From the NCBI GenBank assembly GCA_049487715.1, contig CP150573.1:186001-250000 (forward strand): a stretch of 64,000 nucleotides of DNA, read 5' to 3'. The notes under the pieces were generated by a model, which searched no databases, was not told where the DNA came from, and was given only the letters and a program-made list of their open reading frames with translations. Numbering within the stretch: position 1 is the first letter of the stretch; each line of letters opens with the position of its first letter. A program made the translations under genes and the position numbers. Positions 1 to 8,438 of this stretch are shown here, piece after piece. Source of the DNA: Pycnococcus provasolii. Taxonomy: Eukaryota > Chlorophyta > Pseudoscourfieldiophyceae > Pseudoscourfieldiales.

Positions 1-195
1 ATCATCGCGCTGCTCATGAAGGTAAATCGCCGCACCATTTGATCCGCCGCCACTCTCGGGATCGTTGACGTTGTAGGTACCAGAAATATGGTATCCGAAG
101 CGCACCGCCGAAGGCCGAGCTTCGGGATTCTTGAGTATATCGAGGATGCGTGCGCGCAGTGACGGCGAAGGCTGAAGAGGAGGAGGAGCAGACAT
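1..195 (-). CDS. class I heme peroxidase-like protein, N-terminal part (runs off window)
   Basis: The minus-strand frame opens with ATG at 195-193 and stays open to base 1 (65 codons). Residues about 30-60 read RFGYHISGTY and then GGGSNGAAIY. This matches the distal heme pocket of class I peroxidases (ascorbate and cytochrome c peroxidase), where the consensus is roughly RLAWHxxGT followed by GGSNG. The distal Arg and His are kept and the usual distal Trp is Tyr. By family knowledge the enzyme would reduce H2O2 in the cytosol or an organelle. No transit peptide is obvious before the domain; the N-terminus is short and Pro-rich. It is divergent from the aldehyde dehydrogenase, sharing about 170 bp of upstream DNA. 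The proximal His and Asp lie outside the window, so subclass (APX, CCP or a degenerate relative) cannot be decided. Confidence 0.7.
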   Translation of the reverse strand, partial: MSAPPPLQPSPSLRARILDILKNPEARPSAVRFGYHISGTYNVNDPESGGGSNGAAIYLHEQRDD

Positions 196-368
196 GGATG
201 GAAACAAAACCCAACAAAATTATGTCATCATACTCCGGTCGGTTCAGTTCAGTTCACTCCGGTCCTCCTTGCCTTTGCCTAAAACCTGTAACCGATTTTT
301 TGGTGACTGGGCGCACATTTCCTCCAGGCGCCACTGTTTTTTTGTGCGCCCGCCCGCAGGCCGCAGCC
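196..368. promoter_or_regulatory. shared upstream region of the divergent peroxidase-like and ALDH genes
   Basis: These 173 bp separate two divergent start codons and must hold both promoters and 5' UTRs. I see no clear TATA box. The frame upstream of the ALDH start is open but has no conserved protein signal, so it is treated as untranslated. Confidence 0.4.
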
Positions 369-1961
369 ATGGCAGCCATGATGTCGATGTCATCTATCAT
401 GCGACGATACGTGTCGTCATCAGCAGCAACAGCAGCAGCATCGTCCTCGGCGATATACGCGCATCGTGAGTATCAACCTCCGCTCCTCCGACTTCCGAAC
501 CTGGGAGCCATGATTGCGAATACGTGGATCGCCAGCTCAGATGTTATGCCGACGATCAACCCCGCGACCGAAGAAGTGATCGCGGATGTGACCGTTGGAC
601 GTGCCAAGGAAGTCAACGCGGCTGTCGAGGCGGCAAACGAGGCGATGAAACATGACGCGCCGTGGCGACGCATGGGTGGAAGCGGAAGGAGCCGTCTGCT
701 CTCGAAACTTGCCGATCTGATGGAGGAACATGCCGAGGAGTTGGCGTGGATAGACGTGATTGACAACGGAAAGCCGTACGGCGAGGCATTCATCGATGGA
801 CAACTGTGCCAATCCGTGTTTCGCTATTGCTCAGGTAAAGCCCAAAATTCGCACGCACAGCTCGTTCGTCCTAGTGGGCCACTTGTCACGCCAGACACCG
901 TCGCGTACGTCGAGCGTGAGCCGGTAGGTGTGGTAGGCGCAATCGCTCCTTGGAACTTCCCACTTGCCATGGCAACCTGGAAATTGGCACCCGCACTCGC
1001 CGCGGGATGTGCGGTGGTTCTGAAAACTGCCCCGCAGACGCCCTTGAGCGCGAATCGTCTCGCGGAGCTCACGATCGAGGCAGGCTTTCCGCCTGGCGTC
1101 GTCAACATTATGCCTGGAGATGACGAGACGGGCCGTCTGCTTGTTCGGCACGATGGCGTGGACAAGATCTCATTTACCGGTTCGACGGAGGTGGGAAAGG
1201 AAATTAAAAGCGAGCTGGCGGGAACATTCAAGCGCCTTAGTTTGGAACTTGGAGGAAAGAGTCCGCTGATCGTCACGCAGGATGCTGACATAGACCGTGC
1301 GGTCGACATTGCTCAGCTCGGGCTCTTTTTGAACGCGGGGCAGTGCTGTTGTGCATCGTCGAGAATTTTCGTCCACGCTTCCCTTCGCGACGAGTTCCAA
1401 GACAGGATGAAGCGCCTTGCCAAATCACGGCGCGTCGTCGAAGGATGGCACCCTGATGCTCGCAGCATCGATCCACATCGCTGGCCTCAAGGACCACAGG
1501 TGGACAAAGCTCAATTTGAGAAGGTGCTTGGATACATCGAGAGTGGCGTGCGCGATGGCGCAAATCTTCTCTGCGGTGGCAAACGCGCTCGCGACGTGGG
1601 TTATTTCGTCGAGCCTACCATCTTCACAGATGTCCAAGACGACATGGCGATTGCGAGGGAGGAGATTTTTGGCCCAGTGATGCAAATTATGACCTACAAA
1701 GACGACGACGAGGTGATTGCACGGGCGAACAACACCGTCTACGGCCTTGGTGCCGGCATCGTGACGACGAACGAGCACCACGCGCGTCTGCTCGCCCCTC
1801 GCATCAAGGCTGGGACGGTATGGATCAACTGCTACGACACGTTCGACGCCGCGCTTCCGTTCGGCGGGTTTAAGTCGAGTGGCATCGGGCGCGACTTGGG
1901 TGACGCGAGCTTGGAGAGCTATACGGAGATCAAAACGACGGTATTTGGCGCGCCGAAGTAA
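369..1961 (+). CDS. aldehyde dehydrogenase (ALDH2-like), probably mitochondrial
   Basis: The product is 530 aa and catalyses NAD(P)-dependent oxidation of aldehydes to acids. The ATG at 369 is chosen because it begins an Arg/Ser/Ala-rich stretch (MAAMMSMSSIMRRYVSSS) typical of a mitochondrial presequence. The frame is open upstream to 150 but looks like leader. Diagnostic motifs are present in order: APWNFPLAMATWK (cofactor site), FTGSTEVGKEI, LELGGKSP (general-base Glu region), GQCCCASSR with the catalytic Cys as the middle one of three (about residue 327), and EEIFGPV. Length fits the family. A short insertion lies before GPQVDKAQFEKVLGY, where most homologues have a shorter loop. Substrate range (acetaldehyde, betaine aldehyde or other) cannot be assigned from sequence. 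Confidence 0.93.
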   Translation: MAAMMSMSSIMRRYVSSSAATAAASSSAIYAHREYQPPLLRLPNLGAMIANTWIASSDVMPTINPATEEVIADVTVGRAKEVNAAVEAANEAMKHDAPWRRMGGSGRSRLLSKLADLMEEHAEELAWIDVIDNGKPYGEAFIDGQLCQSVFRYCSGKAQNSHAQLVRPSGPLVTPDTVAYVEREPVGVVGAIAPWNFPLAMATWKLAPALAAGCAVVLKTAPQTPLSANRLAELTIEAGFPPGVVNIMPGDDETGRLLVRHDGVDKISFTGSTEVGKEIKSELAGTFKRLSLELGGKSPLIVTQDADIDRAVDIAQLGLFLNAGQCCCASSRIFVHASLRDEFQDRMKRLAKSRRVVEGWHPDARSIDPHRWPQGPQVDKAQFEKVLGYIESGVRDGANLLCGGKRARDVGYFVEPTIFTDVQDDMAIAREEIFGPVMQIMTYKDDDEVIARANNTVYGLGAGIVTTNEHHARLLAPRIKAGTVWINCYDTFDAALPFGGFKSSGIGRDLGDASLESYTEIKTTVFGAPK

Positions 1962-2412
1962 GAAGGCTCAGGAGAAAGATCGTTCCCAACTCTGAGAGTC
2001 TGAGACGTGTGTGTTGCAAGCCAGCCAGCTACTTATATAGCTGTGATGAACAAGTGAGAGCGTGCGAGAGAGAGAGAGGAAAAGAATTGACAGGAGTAAA
2101 AGTGACCAGTCTGTGGTGAACGTACTGTACAGAACAGGTCACTTCAGGAGTAAAAAATCACACAACAAAAGATTTTTGTCTGAAGCTCTCTCTCCGACCT
2201 ACGGTAGACGGTAGTAACGTACCACTTCTTCCTTCCAGGTGACCCGAACCCTGTTAAAGTTAAACCCCTAAACCTACCGTTTGGTAGTCTATTGTGTAAA
2301 CCCCTAAACCCCAGACTCAGAAGAGGGAGGAGTTTCAGATATTTTCTTGTTTGGTAAAGTACCCTCTATCGTACCTTACAAGGGTCGCAGTTTGGTTTTG
2401 GACATACTGTAC
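1962..2412. other. intergenic region with GA tract and telomere-like motifs
   Basis: This lies between the ALDH stop and the OPR-RAP start. It holds an AG-rich tract near 2066-2085. At about 2255-2312 are short CCCCTAAACC units (two clear copies) close to the downstream start. No gene is seen. Confidence 0.5.
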
Positions 2413-4620
2413 ATGTCGCGCAGTACACTCGTGTCGGCGGCGGCGGTGCTCACGTCGGTCACGCGGCGTAGTATTCTCCACACTAATAGTCCTTCTTTGA
2501 AGACACTTGCACGGGGTTCCTATTGCTTAACTAATACTGGTTATGCATCTCGCCGTCCCTCTCCGGTCAGTGTCCCCAGCCCTCTTCTTGGATTTCCACT
2601 GGGGCTTTCCACGACGTCGTCCAGCGGGTTCTTCTCGGCGCACGGTGTTGATGACGAAAGCAGTGATAACTCCACAACAACCACCAATACCACCTCATCA
2701 TCGTCATCACCATTATCCCAAAGTTTAAAAGTACGCATCGTCACCGCGCATGACGACAGCGCACTCGCGGATGTCGTTCATCAGCACGTTGGGGAGTTTG
2801 ATCAGGTTCACGTGAACGCGGCGGTAAGCAGACTCGCGAAGCTCTCAGCGTGGCGCAGGACGAGAAAACTTGGGAGAAGTCAACGTGAAGACGTCGTCTC
2901 AAAACTGGAGGAGCGCCTGCAAGGCTTTGAAGAGAGTCTTGACGCACGCTCTGTTGCCAACCTGCTGTGGGCTTACGCGAAGCTGCGATACCCCGGGCAG
3001 CACTCGGTAGTGCAGAGGTTGAGTGACCAGGTGCCTGATGTGCTCGACGAGTTCAAGCCACAGAATGTCTCAACCACGGTGTGGGCGTGGGCAAAGATGC
3101 GGTACGAACCTTCGGAAGCGTTGCTAGCCGCCACGGATCAGCGCATACTCGCATGCGTGGAAGACTTCAACCCACAGGCACTCGCAAACACGGTGTGGGC
3201 GTGGGCAACGATGCGACACGTGCCTTCAGCTCACGTGATAGATGCTCTCGAGCGGCGCATGCTCGAATGCATCGACGAATTCCAGCCACAGAACGTGGCA
3301 AATACGATGTGGGCGTGGGCAAGACTGCGACACAAGCCGTCGGACGCAGTGCTGACTGCTATAGATCAGCACATGCTTGCATGCATCGACGACTACAAGT
3401 CACAGGAGATCACGAACACGGTGTGGGCATGGGCAAAGATGCAATATCAGCCAGCCGGTATAGTGCTCGCCGCGACAGAGCATCGCATACTCGCATGCCT
3501 GGAAGACTTCATTCCACAAGGACTCGCGAACATGTTTTGGGCGTGGGCGACGATGAAATATCAGCCGTCGGACATGATGCTTGCTGCGATGGAGCATCGC
3601 ATGCTCGCATGCATCACAAAATACAATCCTCAGGAGATCGCGAACACGGTATGGGCGTGGGCGACGATGCGACACGAGCCGTCGCACAAGGTGCTGGCTG
3701 CTCTGGAGCGTCGCATGCTCGCATCCCTGGACGACTTCGATGCTCAGGCACTCGCGAGCATGGCATGGGCGTGGGCGACGATGCGACACCAGCCACGAGC
3801 TAAGGTGCTCGCTGCTCTGGAGGGTCGCACGCTCACCTGCATTGACGACTTCAAGCCGCAGGCGCTCAAGGACACGGTGTGGGCGTGGGCGACGATGCGA
3901 CACGAGCCGCGAGATGAGGTGCTTGCTGCTGTGGAGCGTCGTATGCTCGCATGCGTCGACGACTTCATCCCGCAGCATCTCGCGAACACGATTTGGGCAT
4001 TGGCGATGCTTGTGAACAACAGTGAACAGAGCAACTCAAGGCACGTCGTCGACCAGAACGTCTTGGATCGACTACTGCATCAACTGGAGAACGCCGCGCA
4101 ATCCGGCACGCTCGTTGAAGAATCTTATCAGCAAATATTCCAGGCGCATCATCTTCTCGGCGATCGCTTCAAGCCATCAGCGGCGTTGCTCGAGCAGTCA
4201 CGCGATGCATGGTCGAAGCAGCTCGCGAGATCTTCGTCATCATCTCGTTCATCCTTAGAGAAGGAAGTCGCCGCATGCCTCGATCGACTCGGCATTGCTT
4301 ACGACGTTGAAGTGCTCACCGAGAATGGCATGCACCGCGTCGACATGCTCGTGCGTGGCAGTACCGACGACGGCGACGGCGGCGGCGGCGGCGGCGGCGA
4401 GAAGCTGCTTGCGATTGAATGTGACGGTCCCATGCACTTTATGCGAACATCTGGCGGCACGTACCGCATCGACGGATCTACACACGCGCGCAATCGCGCC
4501 TTGCGCAAGCTTGGCTTTGACGTATTGTGCATATCGCTGCACAAGTGGGACGGCATGAAGAAGGACGAGCGCGACGGGTACCTTAGTAGGGAGCTGCGGG
4601 AGCGCGGCATCGTTGTATGA
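2413..4620 (+). CDS. octotricopeptide-repeat (OPR) RAP-domain protein, organelle RNA binding
   Basis: The product is 735 aa from the ATG at 2413; an earlier non-ATG start in the same frame is unlikely. The N-terminus is Ser/Arg-rich and looks like an organelle transit peptide, followed by a Ser/Thr low-complexity stretch. About ten degenerate 38-residue repeats follow, with the core NTVWAWATMRHxPS, from roughly 2960 to 4020. This is the OPR repeat pattern known in green algae. The C-terminus (about 4250-4610) is a RAP domain with LAIECDGPMHF and ALRKLGFDVLCISLHKWD, a fold related to restriction-type nucleases. Members bind specific chloroplast or mitochondrial RNAs and control their stability or translation; the target cannot be read from the sequence. 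A run of six to seven Gly sits just before the RAP core. Neighbouring repeats are similar at DNA level. Confidence 0.88.
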   Translation: MSRSTLVSAAAVLTSVTRRSILHTNSPSLKTLARGSYCLTNTGYASRRPSPVSVPSPLLGFPLGLSTTSSSGFFSAHGVDDESSDNSTTTTNTTSSSSSPLSQSLKVRIVTAHDDSALADVVHQHVGEFDQVHVNAAVSRLAKLSAWRRTRKLGRSQREDVVSKLEERLQGFEESLDARSVANLLWAYAKLRYPGQHSVVQRLSDQVPDVLDEFKPQNVSTTVWAWAKMRYEPSEALLAATDQRILACVEDFNPQALANTVWAWATMRHVPSAHVIDALERRMLECIDEFQPQNVANTMWAWARLRHKPSDAVLTAIDQHMLACIDDYKSQEITNTVWAWAKMQYQPAGIVLAATEHRILACLEDFIPQGLANMFWAWATMKYQPSDMMLAAMEHRMLACITKYNPQEIANTVWAWATMRHEPSHKVLAALERRMLASLDDFDAQALASMAWAWATMRHQPRAKVLAALEGRTLTCIDDFKPQALKDTVWAWATMRHEPRDEVLAAVERRMLACVDDFIPQHLANTIWALAMLVNNSEQSNSRHVVDQNVLDRLLHQLENAAQSGTLVEESYQQIFQAHHLLGDRFKPSAALLEQSRDAWSKQLARSSSSSRSSLEKEVAACLDRLGIAYDVEVLTENGMHRVDMLVRGSTDDGDGGGGGGGEKLLAIECDGPMHFMRTSGGTYRIDGSTHARNRALRKLGFDVLCISLHKWDGMKKDERDGYLSRELRERGIVV

Positions 4621-4684
4621 TAGAGACTGTAGTCTAATCAATTTTTTTAAAATTCTTATTATGGGTGAAGTATATTCATAATAG

Positions 4685-5548
4685 TCACAAGCGCGAGGTG
4701 GGCTCGAAGTCGAAGTCACTTCCGTAGAATCCATTCACCGTGAAGCCGCCATCCACGCTGAGGATCTGTCCGGTGACCCACGAGCTCGCGGGCATCGCGA
4801 AGAAGATCATCGCGCGTGCCACCTCATCGGGTTGCCCAATGCGCCTCATAGGCGTGCGCGAGAGCACCTCTTTTTCGAACGCCTTATTTTTGAGCACCTG
4901 CTTCGCGAGCGGCGTAGCCGTGTACCACGGCGCGACGCTGTTGACGCGTATTCCATCCTTCGCCCACTCGCATGCGAGGTTTTTCGTAAGCTGGTTGAGC
5001 GCGCCCTTTGTCATGGAGTAGAGCGTTCCGCTTTTGATCGCCGTTACGCCCGCGACACTGCTGTTGAAAACGATGCTTGCCCCTCTTTCAGACGCTGCGA
5101 GCAAGGGGTGAAGGCGCTGACACAAGGTGTACGTTCCGTGTAGGTTGAGTCCCATGACTCGCTGCCAATCCTCCTGCGAGAACTCAACCGTCGGTTTCCT
5201 GACGTTCGTTCCCGCGTTCGCCATAAAAATGTCGAGTTTCCCTCCGAACAACCTCATCACTTTGTCGACGACTGCATCAATGCCACCACCGTTCGCGACA
5301 TCCGACACGTCCGCCGCCATGCCGAAGATATTCGTGAATCCCTGAGAGCGGAAGCTTTTCGTCACATGTTCGACGTCGGAGGGCGTTCGCGCGCAGATGA
5401 GAACGCGCGCACCGAGCTGCAGCATATTTTCTGCTAGAGAGAGGCCTATGCCTTGCGTGCCCCCCGTGATCAGTGCCGTGAAGTGGTCGAGACGCCATGG
5501 GATGGAGACATGGCTGCCACCATCATTATTACCACTGGTCAGCGCCAT
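4685..5548 (-). CDS. tropinone reductase-like short-chain dehydrogenase/reductase
   Basis: The product is a 287-aa classical SDR. The N-terminal cofactor motif [12 protein letters not shown] fits the TGxxxGIG pattern, and VLICART follows at the second strand. The catalytic Ser is in FNSSVAGV and the YxxxK pair in LYSMTKGAL. The C-terminus ends in [15 protein letters not shown], typical of plant tropinone-reductase-like (SDR65C) enzymes. It should reduce a carbonyl with NADPH, but the substrate is unknown; most family members in plants do not act on tropinone. There is no obvious targeting peptide. The gene converges on the OPR-RAP gene with only 64 bp between stop codons. Confidence 0.88.
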   Translation of the reverse strand: MALTSGNNDGGSHVSIPWRLDHFTALITGGTQGIGLSLAENMLQLGARVLICARTPSDVEHVTKSFRSQGFTNIFGMAADVSDVANGGGIDAVVDKVMRLFGGKLDIFMANAGTNVRKPTVEFSQEDWQRVMGLNLHGTYTLCQRLHPLLAASERGASIVFNSSVAGVTAIKSGTLYSMTKGALNQLTKNLACEWAKDGIRVNSVAPWYTATPLAKQVLKNKAFEKEVLSRTPMRRIGQPDEVARAMIFFAMPASSWVTGQILSVDGGFTVNGFYGSDFDFEPTSRL

Positions 5549-5982
5549 AGATCAGTCCGTGATTGATCGCCCCGGGCCCCCGGTCCCGGGAGCAAAACAA
5601 TTGTGAGGCTGAGAACTCATCAAAGGGAGGGAGGGGACGAACCTGATAATTTGTTTCAGAGAAGGGCAACACCTCACGGAGGGAATCTCACTCCGGGGAT
5701 CCCAAACCCCTGATCAGTTCCATCAGATCAATCAATCAAGGGAGTCACAGATGTTACGATAGTACTTAACTTGCTGCCTGTACTTTTTTAAAAGAATTTA
5801 GACACGCGCACGCACACCACACATTAGCACACACGCAGTTACGCACACACGCAGTTACGCAGTCACATACAGACTACTCCTATTTGTTTGACTCCTATTC
5901 TGTCTATGAGTTTCTTGGGTGGTTCGCCCTGGTGCTTGATTTGGGTTGTTTGGTTAGAGTACTATGTGAACGTGAGATTTGT
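5549..5982. other. intergenic region between two minus-strand genes
   Basis: This 434-bp region contains the SDR promoter. It has a GC-rich palindrome-like run near 5568-5590 and repeated CACACACGCAGTTACG units at about 5829-5865. A single AAACCCC motif occurs near 5705. No gene is seen. Confidence 0.4.
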
Positions 5983-7011
5983 TTACAAGATGCGAACCTC
6001 AGTCATGAACCGCGTGCCGTTGAGCTCACCTAAGCGCAACGCATCGGTAGGTGCTTGGCCGAAGGTGTTGGCACCCCAGCACGCGACGCTCCCGTCGGCT
6101 CGCAGTGCCAACGAGTATTCACTGCCCGCGGCGACCGCTACGAAGTCGCCCTCCACGCCGCCGGGGGGCGCTTGGCCGAAGTAGTTATCACCCCAGCACG
6201 CGACGCTCCCGTCGGCTCGCACTGCCAACGAGTGTCCATTGCCCGCGGCACCGCCCGCGGCGACCGCTACGAAGTCGCCCTCCACGCCGGCGGGAGGCGC
6301 TTCGCCGCTATCGTTATCACCCCAGCACGCGACGCTCCCGTCGGCTCGCAGTGCCAACGAGTGAAAGTTGCCCGCGGCGACCGCTACGAAGTCGCCCTCC
6401 ACGCCGGCGGGAGGCGCTTGACCGGCGCCGTTGGCACCCCAGCACGCGACGCTCCCGTCGGCTCGCACTGCCAATGAGTGACTGTAACCCGCGGCGACCG
6501 CTACGAAGTGACCCTCCACGCCGCCGGGAGGCGCTTCGCCGAATTCGTTATCACCCCAGCACGCGACGCTCCCATCGGCTCGCACTGCCAATGAGTGATC
6601 GAGACCCGCGGCGACCGCTACGAAGTCGCCCTCCACGCCAGCGGGAGGCGCTTCGCCGAAGTAGTTATCACCCCAGCACGCGACGCTCCCGTCGGCTCGC
6701 ACTGCCAACGAGTGTCCATTGCCCGCGGCGACCGCTACGAAGTCGCCCTCCACGCCGCCGGGGGGCGCTTGGCCGCTATCGTTATCACCCCAGCACGCGA
6801 CGCTCCCGTCGGCTCGCAATGCCAACGAGTGACTTTCACCCGCACTAATCACGGCGTTTGCCCTTGCGCGCCGAATGCGCCTGAGTCGCCGCGGCCTGTG
6901 CACGGTGACGAGCCAGTCGAGCCATACGGCGATGGCTTTGTCTCTCAGCAGCAGGTGTGACGCTGTTGACGCTGGTGGGACACGAATGTCCACGGGCATG
7001 ACGTTCATCAT
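5983..7011 (-). CDS. RCC1-like repeat protein with seven near-identical repeats
   Basis: The product is 342 aa if it starts at the paired ATGs at 7011; an alternative start at 7170 would add a stretch that overlaps a repetitive CCCGAACCC region and is less likely. The N-terminal 55 residues are basic (RRLRRIRRARA). Seven tandem repeats of 39 residues follow, each with HSLAVRADGSVACWGDN and a VEGDFVAVAAG linker. Seven such units would make one complete RCC1-type beta-propeller. The repeats are almost identical at DNA level (117-nt period), so they were recently amplified or homogenised. The residues that vary are the two before HSL and the DNxFG position, which cluster on one side of each blade. 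The function is unknown, since RCC1 propellers serve as nucleotide-exchange, scaffold or lipid-binding modules. Confidence 0.8.
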   Translation of the reverse strand: MMNVMPVDIRVPPASTASHLLLRDKAIAVWLDWLVTVHRPRRLRRIRRARANAVISAGESHSLALRADGSVACWGDNDSGQAPPGGVEGDFVAVAAGNGHSLAVRADGSVACWGDNYFGEAPPAGVEGDFVAVAAGLDHSLAVRADGSVACWGDNEFGEAPPGGVEGHFVAVAAGYSHSLAVRADGSVACWGANGAGQAPPAGVEGDFVAVAAGNFHSLALRADGSVACWGDNDSGEAPPAGVEGDFVAVAAGGAAGNGHSLAVRADGSVACWGDNYFGQAPPGGVEGDFVAVAAGSEYSLALRADGSVACWGANTFGQAPTDALRLGELNGTRFMTEVRIL

Positions 7012-7285
7012 GACACGCTCGCTGGGCAAAATAAAAATCAAAATGGCAAAACGCCCGAGAAAAAAGGTCCAAGAAAAAGGTAGCCGAAACCCCGAACTCA
7101 AACCCCGAACCCAAAAACCCGACTTGGAATCCCGACCAGGATCGCTGTTCTGTTTTTTCGTTTCCAGCACTCTCTAGAGCTCTGATCTCTCTCCTCTGTG
7201 TGTGTGTGTTCCCCAGGGCCCGGGGGGGGACTTCCCCATCCTCTTTTGTCGGATCACATCAGTCAGGTGGGATCGATCACGTGTG
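7012..7285. promoter_or_regulatory. divergent promoter with CCCGAACCC-type repeats
   Basis: This lies between the divergent RCC1-like and cupin starts. Bases about 7082-7125 hold several degenerate telomere-like units (CCCCGAACTCAAA, CCCCGAACCCAAA). Confidence 0.45.
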
Positions 7286-8338
7286 ATGATGGCTCCTTGT
7301 GTTCATCATACGCGTGGTGGTGTTTGTGTCGGTGTCGGTCCACGCCATACTCCTCCTCCTCCCTTGAGAAGTCGCTTCCGATTGTATGTCTCTAGGCGTC
7401 CAGGCGTCACGGTAGCATCATCATCGTTGGCCACCTTGACCAACATTAATGTCGTCTCTCCCGCTCAAACTCGCACAGCTCAGAATGACGTTTCTAAGTC
7501 GTTTCTACAGCGACGTCGATTCAAGGATGCGGATTCGAAAATACTCGAAACAAGAAGGTTCAACGATGCGCCGAGCGTGCCAAACGATGTGCCGGCGTCG
7601 GCGCCACCTGCCGCAACGCTCGTGAAGTTTGTGCACGCGCCGCTCAGCTTCTTCGCGCTCGACCAAATGACGTACAAGGGCAAGAGGACTAACGTCGACG
7701 TCGGAGACCCGGAGGACTACACCAGGCCGCTAGTCAAGGACCTCGCGTCGGACGCGTCGTTCTCGTGCGGATCGTGGGTGTGCACGCAGGGAGGATGGGA
7801 CAGCCCCAACCACAAAAAAGCCACCGAGTGGTTCGTCGTGCTCAGTGGTGCCGGCGCGGTGACCGACCCGGACGGCACGAGGCACGACTTCCGGGCGGGC
7901 GACGTCGTCGTGCTGCCAAAGGGCTGGTACGGACGTTGGGACATCACCGAGCAGATCCACAAGGTATGGATCAACGACGCGCACGACGATATTCCTGGCG
8001 CGTCCACGACGCCTGTGGTGGCGTCGCTCGCTAGTTTCGCGCCGCACATGCTCGAACGCGCAGGCACCTCGCCCGAGCGCCTCGCACGTACGTTTTTTGA
8101 CAACGGGCGTACGCGTGCCGGATTCTGGTCGTGCGCGCCTGGGAGCTTCCCGGGAGGTAAGGGCAAGACCGCGGAGTGCGTGCACATTATTGGTGGAACG
8201 GTATTTCTGACGAACGAAGACGGGTCTGCACGGCGCATTTGTGCCGGCGACACCGTCGTGCTTCCTGATGGGTGGACCGGCAGGTGGGACGTCGTGGAGA
8301 GGACCGAGGCGGTGTGGGCGAGCGTCACGCCGCCGTAA
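7286..8338 (+). CDS. two-domain cupin protein (EutQ/ureidoglycine-hydrolase-like cupin), probably organelle-targeted
   Basis: The product is 350 aa from the ATG at 7286. The first 100 residues are Arg/Ser/Ala-rich without acidic clusters, as in a plastid or mitochondrial transit peptide. Two cupin modules of the cupin_3 type follow: the first has TEWFVVLSGAGAV and GDVVVLPKGWYGRWD, the second TAECVHIIGGTVFL and GDTVVLPDGWTGRWD. The shared GDxVVLPxGWxGRWD signature marks an internal duplication. In classical cupins the first motif carries two His and a Glu for metal binding. Here those positions are mostly absent, so metal-dependent catalysis is uncertain. No pathway context is given by the neighbours. 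Confidence 0.75.
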   Translation: MMAPCVHHTRGGVCVGVGPRHTPPPPLRSRFRLYVSRRPGVTVASSSLATLTNINVVSPAQTRTAQNDVSKSFLQRRRFKDADSKILETRRFNDAPSVPNDVPASAPPAATLVKFVHAPLSFFALDQMTYKGKRTNVDVGDPEDYTRPLVKDLASDASFSCGSWVCTQGGWDSPNHKKATEWFVVLSGAGAVTDPDGTRHDFRAGDVVVLPKGWYGRWDITEQIHKVWINDAHDDIPGASTTPVVASLASFAPHMLERAGTSPERLARTFFDNGRTRAGFWSCAPGSFPGGKGKTAECVHIIGGTVFLTNEDGSARRICAGDTVVLPDGWTGRWDVVERTEAVWASVTPP

Positions 8339-8438
8339 GAAATAACCTACCTGTGTTGCTAAACTAAATTTGATAGTCTACACGTCACATTCAATATTAC
8401 AGACTTACCTAATCAATGCATCCCAAACAGTGTTTTGT

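Noticed and set aside
3081-3803. 240-aa plus-strand frame inside the OPR-RAP gene
   Set aside because: Frame-shifted reading of the 38-residue repeats; its own repeats simply mirror them.
6050-6840. Regular direct repeats resembling a CRISPR array
   Set aside because: The 117-bp period encodes in-frame RCC1 repeats, and the genome is eukaryotic.
7012-7170. N-terminal extension of the RCC1-like protein from an ATG at 7170
   Set aside because: It would translate the CCCGAACCC repeat region; the paired ATGs at 7011 are a simpler start.
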